NCBI GenBank assembly: GCA_002353585.1 | Contig: DEJW01000048.1 | Location: 1-29,346, forward strand | DNA: 29,346 nt | Reading direction: 5' to 3' | DNA from: Prevotellaceae bacterium UBA2738 | GTDB lineage: Bacteria > Bacteroidota > Bacteroidia > Bacteroidales > Bacteroidaceae | Shown: positions 1-6,098 of the stretch, one piece after another | Position numbering within the stretch: position 1 is the stretch's first letter | Layout: each line of letters begins with the position of its first letter | The notes under the pieces: generated by a model | Told to the model about the DNA's origin: nothing | What the model saw: only the letters and a program-made list of their open reading frames with translations | Database searches by the model: none | Program-made: the position numbers and the translations under genes

Positions 1-1134
1 AAAAAGATTGAGGTGTATGGCTATGCAAACCCAACCACAGTTGCGGTTACAGGCGTATCCCTTTCGCAGACTGAGGCGACAATGACTGTGGGCGGCGAGA
101 CGCTGACGCTGACCGCCACCGTCGCCCCCGATAACGCCACGGAGAAGACCGTGACATGGACGACGAGCGACGCAAGCGTTGCCTCCGTAGCTAACGGCGT
201 AGTGACTGCCGTGGGCGCAGGCACAGCAACCATCACCGCTACCGCCACCAACGGCACACCTGACGACACCAGCGACGACTTCAGTGCCACATGCGCTGTA
301 ACCGTAGTTGAGCCAAAGAACTACTCTACCTCAGTGAACATAGAGCAACTGGTGCTGGACAACGGAGTGAAGTACGACATAACGAAGGACTTCACCGACA
401 GCTACATAGAGTATGCAGACATCAACGCACTTGACACCCTCAACGACCTCGAGAACAAGGCTATGCGCAACGAGCCATACCTGGGTCTGAAGCTCAAGAC
501 CAAGGACGCATACATCAAGGTATTGGTGAAGAAGGGCTCTACGCTCAACGTGAAGTTCGGAGCAGTGAAGGAAGCACTCGGCGTGAGCATAGGCGGCACA
601 GCCAAGGAGCCAATAGCAGCCACCGACGAGGGCACCACATACAGCTACGAGGCTACGGATGCTGACGCAGAGGTAGTATTCACCACGGCATCAAACAAGA
701 CGGTAGTGTTCAAGCAGATAATGATAGACGAGCCTATCGCTACCGTAACCCTGCCAGAGCCGGGAGCATACCTGATAACGGTGGCAACACCAGAGAACGG
801 CACAGCTGCGGTTGACTGGGCAGACAAGAAGTACCGCACCCCAGTAGGCGCAGAGGTGACAGTGACGGCAACGCCAGCCGAGGGCTACGAGCTCAACTCC
901 ATCAGCGTGACGGGCGCAACGAGCAACACAGCCTACGAGGTAAGCGCCGACGGCAAGTTCACCATGCCAAGCGAGGAGGTAACCGTTTCTGCTTCCTTCA
1001 AGCAGATAACAGGCGTGAACAACGTTAACGCTAACGGGAACGTTAACCAGAACGCCAAGGTTATCAAGAACGGCAAGCTCATCATCATAAAGAACGGCAA
1101 GGAATACAGTGCCAACGGCAGTGCCGTAGAGTAA
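1..1134 (+). CDS. Secreted surface protein with BIG2 and InlB-B-like repeats, C-terminal part
   Basis: The reading frame is open from base 1, so the start lies outside the window and the GTG at 13 is not a real start. Residues about 16-103 form a bacterial Ig-like group 2 domain (VTGVSLSQTEATMTVGG, then TWTTSDASVASV and GVVTAVGAGTATITATA). A middle region of about 150 residues was not recognised. Residues about 260-338 resemble a divergent InlB B-repeat (ITVATPENGTAAV, TPAEGYELNSISVTG, MPSEEVTVSASF). The last 25 residues (VIKNGKLIIIKNGKEYSANG) resemble a tail I associate with many exported Bacteroidales proteins. An Asn-rich stretch (NNVNANGNVNQN), encoded by AACGNN hexamers, joins the last domain to that tail. 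It is probably a cell-surface or secreted protein; ligand and any enzymatic activity cannot be inferred from this part. A hairpin terminator follows at 1209-1240. Confidence 0.8.
   Translation, partial: KKIEVYGYANPTTVAVTGVSLSQTEATMTVGGETLTLTATVAPDNATEKTVTWTTSDASVASVANGVVTAVGAGTATITATATNGTPDDTSDDFSATCAVTVVEPKNYSTSVNIEQLVLDNGVKYDITKDFTDSYIEYADINALDTLNDLENKAMRNEPYLGLKLKTKDAYIKVLVKKGSTLNVKFGAVKEALGVSIGGTAKEPIAATDEGTTYSYEATDADAEVVFTTASNKTVVFKQIMIDEPIATVTLPEPGAYLITVATPENGTAAVDWADKKYRTPVGAEVTVTATPAEGYELNSISVTGATSNTAYEVSADGKFTMPSEEVTVSASFKQITGVNNVNANGNVNQNAKVIKNGKLIIIKNGKEYSANGSAVE
1021..1056 (+). repeat. In-frame AACGNN hexamer array (surface protein linker)
   Basis: Units are AACGTT, AACGCT, AACGGG, AACGTT, AACCAG and AACGCC. 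They are read as Asn-Val, Asn-Ala, Asn-Gly and so on, between the InlB-B-like domain and the C-terminal tail. Same strand and codon phase as the other coding arrays in this window. Confidence 0.85.
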
Positions 1135-1138
1135 TGAG

Positions 1139-1206
1139 GCTCCGAGCTTGCTCGCCTGAGCACCTACTGGAGCGCAAGAATGAGTAATTAGAAATTAGAA
1201 ATTAAG
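1139..1206 (+). repeat. CCGAGC/GAGCGCAAGAA module plus AATTAGA heptamers
   Basis: The module at 1139-1180 begins GCTCCGAGCTTGCTCG (a CGAGC..GCTCG hairpin), continues CCTGAGCACC and ends GGAGCGCAAGAA. Related copies occur at 2584-2604, 5643-5678 and 6101-6133. It is followed by three period-7 units at 1186-1206 (AATTAGA, AATTAGA, AATTAAG). It starts four bases after the stop codon of the surface-protein gene. Confidence 0.7.
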
Positions 1207-1208
1207 GA

Positions 1209-1240
1209 CTGCGACTAAGCGAACGCTCGGTCGCAGTTTT
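1209..1240 (+). terminator. Rho-independent terminator after surface protein gene
   Basis: A 7-bp stem CTGCGAC (1209-1215) / GTCGCAG (1230-1236), with an inner AGCG/CGCT pair, is followed by TTTTCTTT. The rest of the gap up to nadA (1241-1317) shows no gene or recognisable site. Confidence 0.75.
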
Positions 1241-1317
1241 CTTTGCGTAGTCTGAGAATAGCTGGCGGCAGTTTGACGCGGCGACAAAGCATTTTAAAAC
1301 TTTTTACGACCGATTGC

Positions 1318-1348
1318 TTGCTCATGTCAGGAAAAATAAGTATCTTTG
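1318..1348 (+). promoter_or_regulatory. Bacteroidetes-type promoter upstream of nadA
   Basis: TTG at 1318-1320, 20 bases, then TATCTTTG at 1341-1348, matching the -33/-7 (TTTG / TAnnTTTG) pattern. Transcription would start near 1355, which puts the palindrome array 1358-1443 at the extreme 5' end of the nadA leader. Confidence 0.6.
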
Positions 1349-1357
1349 CACATTCGC

Positions 1358-1443
1358 GCAATCATAGATTGCTACGATACGGAGCTTAAGCTCCTACGAT
1401 ACGTGGCTGTGCCACTACGATACGCGAGCGAGGCTCGCTACGA
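1358..1443 (+). repeat. TACGATAC-linked palindrome array in nadA leader
   Basis: Four different small palindromes alternate with a constant octamer: GCAATC-ATA-GATTGC (1358-1372), TACGATAC, GGAGCTTAAGCTCC (1381-1394), TACGATAC, GTGGC-TGT-GCCAC (1403-1415), TACGATAC, GCGAGC-GAG-GCTCGC (1424-1438), then TACGA. Stems are 5-7 bp with tight loops. Related arrays lie at 2496-2583 and 5337-5402, and a single diverged unit lies at 21611-21649. The palindrome words differ in sequence while the linker is invariant. Confidence 0.9.
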
Positions 1444-1465
1444 AAACAATAAAATGTAAACGGTA

Positions 1466-1498
1466 AACTGTGAACTGTGAATTATGAACTGTGAACTG
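1466..1498 (+). repeat. AACTGTG/AATTATG heptamer array overlapping nadA start
   Basis: Units at 1466, 1473, 1480, 1487 and 1494 read AACTGTG, AACTGTG, AATTATG, AACTGTG, AACTGAC. The nadA ATG (1484-1486) lies in the third unit. The order of units, with AATTATG third, is the same as in the inverted repeats flanking the gene at 4289-4651. Confidence 0.85.
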
Positions 1499-2479
1499 AC
1501 TAAGGCACTGCAGGCGGAGATACGCCAGATGTGTAAAGAGAAGAATGCTGTGGTATTGGCTCACTACTATACCACGGGTGATATACAGGACTGCGCTGAC
1601 TTTGTGGGCGACTCACTCGCCCTGGCTCGTAAGGCGGCTCAGACGGATGCCGACATCATAGTGATGTGTGGAGTGCACTTCATGGCTGAGACCTGCAAAC
1701 TGCTCTCGCCTGAGAAGAAGGTGCTGGCACCTGACCTTGCCGCTGGCTGTTCGCTTGCCGACAGTTGCGACGCTGAGGACCTGTGGCGCTGGAAGCAGCA
1801 GCATCCCGACTATATGGTGGTGCAGTATGTGAACACCACGGCTGCCACGAAGGCGCTGACCGACGTGGTGGTGACATCAGGCAATGCGAAGAAGGTGATA
1901 GACCAGTTGCCTAAGGATGCGAAGATTCTCTTTGGTCCTGACTACAACCTCGGCTCATACATCAACAGCGTGACGGGCAGGAATATGGAACTATGGAACG
2001 GTGGCTGTCATGTGCACGAGCGTTTCTCAGTGGAGGCGATAGCGAAGCTGAAGGCTGAGAACCCAGACGCAACGGTTATGGCACACCTGGAGTGTAAGGC
2101 TCCTGTGCTGGCGATGGCTGAGGTGAAGGGCTCTACTGCCGACATGCTGAAGTATGCACAGAGTCACCCCGCACAGAAATACATCGTTGCTACGGAGGCA
2201 GGCATACTGCACGAACTGCAGCGCACCTGTCCTGAGTGCACCTTTATTCCTGTGCCGCCAGAAGTCAGTGAAAACGGGAACGTTAACGGGAACGGGAACG
2301 CTAACGGGAACGACCTGGCGAAGGGCTCCTGCTCATGCAACGAGTGTCAGTATATGAAACTGAACACGCTGGAGAAACTGCGCAACTGCCTGCGCGACGA
2401 GAGCCCTGTGGTGGACGTTGACCCAGCCATAGCCAAGGATGCAGTGAAACCGATAAACAGAATGCTGGAGCTATCTTAA
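1484..2479 (+). CDS. nadA: Quinolinate synthase NadA with Asn-Gly repeat insertion
   Basis: NadA condenses iminoaspartate with dihydroxyacetone phosphate to quinolinate in de novo NAD synthesis, using a [4Fe-4S] cluster. The start of the conserved fold is visible (NAVVLAHYYT, DCADFVGDSLALA, DIIVMCGVHFMAET). Likely cluster ligands are Cys89 (AGCSLADSC), Cys204 (HLECKAPV) and Cys288 (CNECQYMKLNTLEKL). Length (331) exceeds typical NadA of about 300-320. Residues 264-277 are an Asn-X repeat placed just before the third Cys motif. The first codons (MNCELTK) come from the heptamer array, and the stop codon TAA coincides with the beginning of the next repeat (2478). No nadB or nadC lies beside it. 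It appears to head a rightward cluster that continues with cysS. Confidence 0.95.
   Translation: MNCELTKALQAEIRQMCKEKNAVVLAHYYTTGDIQDCADFVGDSLALARKAAQTDADIIVMCGVHFMAETCKLLSPEKKVLAPDLAAGCSLADSCDAEDLWRWKQQHPDYMVVQYVNTTAATKALTDVVVTSGNAKKVIDQLPKDAKILFGPDYNLGSYINSVTGRNMELWNGGCHVHERFSVEAIAKLKAENPDATVMAHLECKAPVLAMAEVKGSTADMLKYAQSHPAQKYIVATEAGILHELQRTCPECTFIPVPPEVSENGNVNGNGNANGNDLAKGSCSCNECQYMKLNTLEKLRNCLRDESPVVDVDPAIAKDAVKPINRMLELS
2273..2314 (+). repeat. In-frame AACGNN hexamer array in nadA
   Basis: Seven contiguous hexamers (AACGGG, AACGTT, AACGGG, AACGGG, AACGCT, AACGGG, AACGAC) add 14 codons, read as Asn-Gly, Asn-Val, Asn-Ala and Asn-Asp. The array sits between IPVPPEV and the Cys-rich C-terminal motif, at a surface-loop-like position. 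Confidence 0.9.
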
Positions 2480-2616
2480 CGGGAACGGGAACGTTAACGA
2501 TACGGCTTCGCCTACGATACGCAACCAAAGGTTGCTACGATACGGAGCTTTCAGCTCCTACGATACGTGGCTATGCCACTACGTTCCGAGCTCCGCGAAG
2601 CGCCTACGGGAACGGG
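2478..2616 (+). repeat. Composite repeat: hexamers, palindromes, CCGAGC module, hexamers
   Basis: In order: AACGGG, AACGGG, AACGTT, AACGAT (2478-2501); palindromes GGC-TTC-GCC (2504-2512), GCAACC-AAA-GGTTGC (2521-2535), GGAGCT-TTC-AGCTCC (2544-2558) and GTGGC-TAT-GCCAC (2567-2579), each separated by TACGATAC; then TTCCGAGCTCCGCGAAGCGCC (2584-2604); then TACGGG and AACGGG (2605-2616). It fills most of the nadA-cysS gap. It shows that hexamers, palindrome-octamer units and the CCGAGC module are parts of one composite element. Confidence 0.9.
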
Positions 2617-2640
2617 AAATGGAACTAATGGTATTGTCTT

Positions 2641-2676
2641 TAACTCCTTTAACTCCTCTAACTCCTTTAACTCCTT
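2641..2676 (+). repeat. Period-9 array (TAACTCCTT) before cysS
   Basis: Four 9-mers (TAACTCCTT, TAACTCCTC, TAACTCCTT, TAACTCCTT) end six bases before the cysS ATG. The reverse complement (AAGGAGTTA) resembles the 9-mers at 6133-6159 (GAAGTTAGA). Confidence 0.85.
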
Positions 2677-2682
2677 AGAATT

Positions 2683-4233
2683 ATGACACTACTTATATAC
2701 AACACACTGACAAGACAGAAGGAGGCTTTTAAGCCTATTAACCCAGGACACGTGGGAATGTACGTTTGCGGACCTACGGTATATGGCGACGCTCACCTGG
2801 GACATGCTCGCCCAGCAATCACTTTCGACATACTCTTCCGCTACCTGCAGCACTTGGGCTACAAGGTGCGCTATGTGAGGAACATCACTGACGTAGGCCA
2901 TCTGGAGCACGATGCTGACGAGGGCGAGGACAAGATAGCCAAGAAGGCACGTCTGGAACAGGTGGAGCCAATGGAGATAGCGCAGTATTACACCCGTCGC
3001 TTCAACAGTGCGATGGAGAAACTGAACGTGCTGCCACCCTCTATCGAACCACATGCTACAGGGCACATAATAGAGCAGCAGCAACTGGTGCAGCAGATAC
3101 TGGACAGGGGCTATGCCTACGTGAGCAATGGTTCGGTGTATTTCGACATAGAGAAATACAACAAGGACTATAAGTACGGCATTCTCTCAGGCAGAACGCT
3201 GGAGAACATCAAGGACGCCAGTCGCGACACCCTCGCTGGTGTGGGCGAGAAGAAGAACCAAGCCGACTTTGCCCTGTGGAAGAAGGCACAGCCAGAGCAC
3301 ATCATGAGATGGCCGTGGGTGATGAACAGTTCACAGTTCACAGTTCATAGTTCACAGTTGAGTGATGATAACGGGAACGGGAACATCGCTGAGGGCTTCC
3401 CTGGCTGGCACTGTGAGTGTACGGCGATGGGAAGGAAGTATCTGGGCGACGAGTTTGACATACACGGAGGAGGCATGGATCTTGTGTTCCCTCACCACGA
3501 GTGTGAGATAGCGCAGGCACAGGCAGCAATGGGTCATCCTGCCGTGCGCTACTGGATGCACAACAATATGATTACCATCAACGGACAGAAGATGGGTAAG
3601 TCATACAACAACTTCATAACGCTCGACCAGTTCTTTAAGGGCGACCACGAACTGCTCACCAAGCCGTTTGCACCTATGACCATACGCTTCTTCATACTCT
3701 CAGCCCACTATCGTGGTACGGTGGACTTCTCAAGTGAGGCACTGGAGGCAGCAGAGAAGGGTTTTGCACGACTGATGCAGGGACTCAAAGACCTCAAGCG
3801 CATACAGCCTGCCAAGGGTTCAAACCCAGAGATAGCGAAGTATGTGAAGGAGCTGCCACAGAAACTGCACGACGCTATGAACGACGACCTGCAGACACCT
3901 ATCGTCATCTCCGAACTCTTTGAGGCTTGTCACCAGATAAACCTGCTCGTGGACCGCAAGGCAAAGATAAGCGCTGAGGACCTGAAGGCTCTGTCAGACG
4001 TGATGCACCTCTTCATCGAGGACATTCTCGGACTTACCAATGCTAACGCTAACGGCAACGGGAACACTGAGAAGGACAAGGCTCTGGACAAGGTGATGCA
4101 GATGGTGCTCGACATGCGCCAGAAGGCTAAGGAAGAGAAGAACTGGGCTGTGTCAGACCAGATACGTGATGAACTCAATGAGGCAGGAATAATCATTAAA
4201 GACACCCCTGACGGAACTATATACGAAATTTGA
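2683..4233 (+). CDS. cysS: Cysteinyl-tRNA synthetase with two repeat insertions
   Basis: A class I aminoacyl-tRNA synthetase that charges tRNA-Cys. The HIGH-like motif is HLGH at 38-41 in PTVYGDAHLGHAR, and the KMSKS loop reads KMGKS at 303-307. Likely zinc ligands include Cys29 (YVCGPTVYG), Cys246 (GWHCECTAM) and the PHHECEIAQ motif. The protein is 516 residues, against roughly 460-490 usually. The excess comes from an insertion of about 24 residues around residues 214-235, between the conserved IMRWP and GFPGWH, encoded by heptamers plus hexamers, and from an Asn-Ala/Asn-Gly stretch at about 453-461 before the C-terminal tRNA-binding helices. The core motifs are intact, so the enzyme is probably active. 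The last six codons form one arm of a 17-bp hairpin. Confidence 0.96.
   Translation: MTLLIYNTLTRQKEAFKPINPGHVGMYVCGPTVYGDAHLGHARPAITFDILFRYLQHLGYKVRYVRNITDVGHLEHDADEGEDKIAKKARLEQVEPMEIAQYYTRRFNSAMEKLNVLPPSIEPHATGHIIEQQQLVQQILDRGYAYVSNGSVYFDIEKYNKDYKYGILSGRTLENIKDASRDTLAGVGEKKNQADFALWKKAQPEHIMRWPWVMNSSQFTVHSSQLSDDNGNGNIAEGFPGWHCECTAMGRKYLGDEFDIHGGGMDLVFPHHECEIAQAQAAMGHPAVRYWMHNNMITINGQKMGKSYNNFITLDQFFKGDHELLTKPFAPMTIRFFILSAHYRGTVDFSSEALEAAEKGFARLMQGLKDLKRIQPAKGSNPEIAKYVKELPQKLHDAMNDDLQTPIVISELFEACHQINLLVDRKAKISAEDLKALSDVMHLFIEDILGLTNANANGNGNTEKDKALDKVMQMVLDMRQKAKEEKNWAVSDQIRDELNEAGIIIKDTPDGTIYEI
3328..3384 (+). repeat. In-frame heptamer and hexamer insertion in cysS
   Basis: Heptamers AGTTCAC, AGTTCAC, AGTTCAT, AGTTCAC, AGTTG (3328-3360) are read as SSQFTVHSSQL. 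After a 9-base spacer come AACGGG, AACGGG, AAC (3370-3384), read NGNGN. AGTTCAC replaces AGTTCAT at the two positions where a T would give an in-frame TAG. Confidence 0.9.
4039..4065 (+). repeat. Second in-frame hexamer array in cysS
   Basis: AATGCT, AACGCT, AACGGC, AACGGG, AAC are read as NANANGNGN, between LGLT and the C-terminal helical domain. Confidence 0.85.
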
Positions 4234-4249
4234 TTTCGTATATAGTTCC
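4213..4249 (+). terminator. 17-bp perfect hairpin spanning the cysS stop codon
   Basis: Arms 4213-4229 (GGAACTATATACGAAAT) and 4233-4249 are perfectly complementary, with a TTG loop. The left arm is coding and the stop TGA (4231-4233) lies at the loop. There is no T-tract, so it may be a transcript-end stabiliser, a weak terminator or a repeat footprint. The arm contains GAACTAT, the core of the neighbouring heptamers. Confidence 0.5.
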
Positions 4250-4251
4250 TC

Positions 4252-4687
4252 AGTTCATAGTTCATAATTCATAGTTCATAGTTAAGGAATGAAGCAAAGT
4301 ATCATAGCAGAAAAAAGTAAGTCTTTTGCAATAAGGATTGTGAAACTCTATAAATATTTAACTATGATTGCTGAACAAAAGGAATTTATACTGTCAAAGC
4401 AACTATTACGTTCAGGTACAAGTGTTGGAGCGAATATAAAAGAGGCTTTGAGGGCGCAGAGCAGGGCTGACTTTAGGTCAAAACTTAACATCGCACTGAA
4501 AGAGGCAAGCGAATCTGAATATTGGATAGAGCTATTGGGCGAAACAGAATATATAAGTAAAGAACAATTTGAGTCGCTAATAGAAGATAATAGAGAACTA
4601 ATTAAAATACTGACATCCATAGTTAAAACTACTGAGATACAACCAAAGTAAATTTAACTATGAACTATGAATTATGAACTATGAACT
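4252..4687. mobile_element. Four-helix-bundle gene enclosed by 34-bp perfect inverted repeats
   Basis: The left arm 4252-4285 (starts AGTTCATAGTTCATAATTCA) and the right arm 4654-4687 (ends AATTATGAACTATGAACT) are exact reverse complements over 34 bases. Each arm is an AACTATG heptamer array with AATTATG at the same internal place. The interior (368 bp) holds only the gene 4289-4651, which is more AT-rich than its neighbours. The right arm supplies the start codon of the downstream U32 gene. No clear target-site duplication is seen. Structure and cargo resemble 23S rRNA intervening sequences, whose ends pair and which can carry S23-family proteins. Mobility itself is inferred. Confidence 0.6.
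4289..4651 (+). CDS. Four-helix-bundle protein (S23 / IVS-encoded family)
   Basis: A 120-residue all-helical protein of the family known from 23S rRNA intervening sequences and related to the Avd accessory proteins of diversity-generating retroelements. Family hallmarks are SKSFAIRIVKLYKYL at the start, then LSKQLLRSGTSVGANIKEALRAQSRADFRSKLNIALKEASESEYWIELL (shown here in part: RSGTSVGANIKEA and KEASESEYWIELL). The length matches the family. The protein is basic in the second helix region, which fits nucleic-acid binding, but function is not established. It is flanked on both sides by inverted heptamer arrays and uses AT-rich codons (ATA, AAA, TTA), unlike the GC-richer genes around it, which suggests a separate origin. 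No reverse transcriptase or variable repeat lies nearby, so it is probably not part of a retroelement here. Confidence 0.85.
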   Translation: MKQSIIAEKSKSFAIRIVKLYKYLTMIAEQKEFILSKQLLRSGTSVGANIKEALRAQSRADFRSKLNIALKEASESEYWIELLGETEYISKEQFESLIEDNRELIKILTSIVKTTEIQPK

Positions 4688-6098
4688 ATATGAAATAATG
4701 GCTCCTGTGGGCAGCAGGGAGAGCTTGGCTGCTGCTATCAATGCTGGGGCTGACTCGATATACTTTGGTATCGAGAAACTGAATATGCGTGCCCACTCGG
4801 CAAGCACCTTTACCATAGAAGACCTGAAAGAGATAGCGGCCCTGACAGCAGAGCACGGCATAAAGTCGTACCTCACGGTAAACACCATAATCTATGGCGA
4901 GGACCTGGAGCAGATGCGTGAGATAATAGATGCTGCCAAGGAGGCAAATATCTCTGCCGTGATAGCCTCAGACGTTGCCGTGATGATGTATTGCAAGCAG
5001 GTGGGACAGGAGGTGCACCTCTCCACCCAACTCAACATCAGCAACATCGAAGCACTGAGATTCTACGCTCAATTTGCCGATGTGGTGGTGCTGGCTCGCG
5101 AACTGCGCATGGATCAGGTGAAGGCTATCCACGAACAGGCTGTGAAGGAGAATATCTGCGGTCCGTCAGGCAATCCCATCCGCATAGAGATGTTCTGTCA
5201 CGGAGCCCTGTGTATGGCCATATCAGGCAAGTGCTACCTGTCACTCCATAACGCCAACCGCTCTGCCAACAGAGGCGAATGTGTGCAGATATGCAGAAGA
5301 GGGTACAGAGTGAACGTTAACGGGAACGCTAACGTTAACGATACGCTTCACTACGATACGGCTTCGCCTACGATACGCGAGCAAGCTCGCTACGATAACG
5401 ATGCGCAGTACCTGGCAACTGATGTGGAGACAGGCAACGAACTGCTGATAGACAACAAATACATCATGTCGCCTAAAGACCTGAAAACCATCCGTTTCAT
5501 AGACAAGATGATGGATGCAGGTGTGAGGGTGTTTAAGATAGAAGGCAGAGCACGAGGACCCGAATATGTGGACACCGTAGTGCGTTGCTACAAGGAAGCC
5601 ATCAAGGCAGTTCTGCATGATAAGAACGTTAACGGGAACGGGCTCCGCGAAGCGCCTGAGCACCAACTGGAGCGCAAGAACGGGGACGGGAACAAAGCCT
5701 TTACTGAAGAAGCCAAGGACGCTTGGGACGAGAGACTCAGCAGGGTGTTTAACCGCGGTTTCTGGGACGGATACTACCTTGGTCAGACCCTCGGCGAGTG
5801 GAATGACAGCTACGGCTCAAAGGCTACGGAGAAGAAGGTGTATGCAGCCAAGACCATAAAATACTTCTCAAAGATAGGTGTGGCTGAACTGCAGGTGGAG
5901 GCGCACGAGATAGAGGTGGGCGACAAACTGCTCATCACTGGTCCTACCACAGGAGCTATGTATATAGATGAGGTGAAGGAGATACGCTACGACCTGAAGC
6001 CCGTAGATGTGGCAAAGAAAGGACAACGCATAAGCATCGCCGTGCCTGACAAAGTAAGACCGAATGATAAGGTGTTTGTAATGAAGAATGAAGAGTGA
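4674..6098 (+). CDS. Peptidase U32 family protein (TrhP-like) with two repeat insertions
   Basis: The U32 family includes TrhP, which helps form 5-hydroxyuridine at tRNA position 34, and collagenase-like proteins. Conserved parts seen are MAPVGSRESLAAAINAGADSIY-type N-terminus, SYLTVNTIIY, EVHLSTQLNISN, the Cys-containing block FCHGALCMAISGKCYLS / RGECVQICRRGY, NKYIMSPKDL, VFKIEGRARGPEYV and FNRGFWDGYYLG. The start ATG at 4674 and the first residues (MNYEL) are encoded by the right inverted repeat; an alternative start is Met9 at 4698. In-frame insertions of 30 codons (214-243) and about 23 codons (318-340) interrupt otherwise well-conserved sequence. The C-terminus (MKNEE) and stop are encoded by AATGAAG heptamers. 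A tRNA-modification role would fit with cysS upstream, but is inferred. Confidence 0.88.
   Translation: MNYELYEIMAPVGSRESLAAAINAGADSIYFGIEKLNMRAHSASTFTIEDLKEIAALTAEHGIKSYLTVNTIIYGEDLEQMREIIDAAKEANISAVIASDVAVMMYCKQVGQEVHLSTQLNISNIEALRFYAQFADVVVLARELRMDQVKAIHEQAVKENICGPSGNPIRIEMFCHGALCMAISGKCYLSLHNANRSANRGECVQICRRGYRVNVNGNANVNDTLHYDTASPTIREQARYDNDAQYLATDVETGNELLIDNKYIMSPKDLKTIRFIDKMMDAGVRVFKIEGRARGPEYVDTVVRCYKEAIKAVLHDKNVNGNGLREAPEHQLERKNGDGNKAFTEEAKDAWDERLSRVFNRGFWDGYYLGQTLGEWNDSYGSKATEKKVYAAKTIKYFSKIGVAELQVEAHEIEVGDKLLITGPTTGAMYIDEVKEIRYDLKPVDVAKKGQRISIAVPDKVRPNDKVFVMKNEE
5313..5402 (+). repeat. 90-bp composite insertion inside the U32 gene
   Basis: Hexamers AACGTT, AACGGG, AACGCT, AACGTT, AACGAT (5313-5342) run into GCTTCAC, TACGATAC, GGC-TTC-GCC (5360-5368), TACGATAC, GCGAGC-AA-GCTCGC (5377-5390), TACGAT and a closing AACGAT (5397-5402). 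The length is exactly 30 codons, with no in-frame stop. It lies right after the conserved CRRGYRV block. Confidence 0.9.
5625..5693 (+). repeat. Second composite insertion inside the U32 gene
   Basis: Hexamers AACGTT, AACGGG, AACGGG (5625-5642), then the CTCCGCGAAGCGCC / CTGAGCACC / GGAGCGCAAG module (5643-5678), then AACGGG, GACGGG, AAC. It is translated in frame as NVNGNGLREAPEHQLERKNG and a few more residues. It sits between two helices of the conserved core. Confidence 0.85.

Noticed and set aside
1358..1443. CRISPR-like array of repeat and spacer
   Set aside because: The constant part is only 8 bases, the variable parts are 9-15 bases and palindromic, no cas genes are present, and similar units occur inside a coding gene.
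2689..3084. Long open frame on the minus strand within cysS, and similar ones opposite other genes
   Set aside because: They lie opposite conserved genes, have no recognisable motifs and follow from codon bias of the true genes.
4289..4651. Avd gene of a diversity-generating retroelement
   Set aside because: The four-helix fold is related, but there is no reverse transcriptase, template repeat or variable repeat in the window.
4252..4687. Insertion sequence with transposase
   Set aside because: The only encoded protein is a four-helix bundle without a DDE or HUH motif, so it was described as an IR-flanked unit rather than an IS.
5313..5402. Self-splicing or protein intron (intein) in the U32 gene
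   Set aside because: The segment is only 90 bases, has no intein or ribozyme motifs, and stays in frame, so a translated insertion is simpler.
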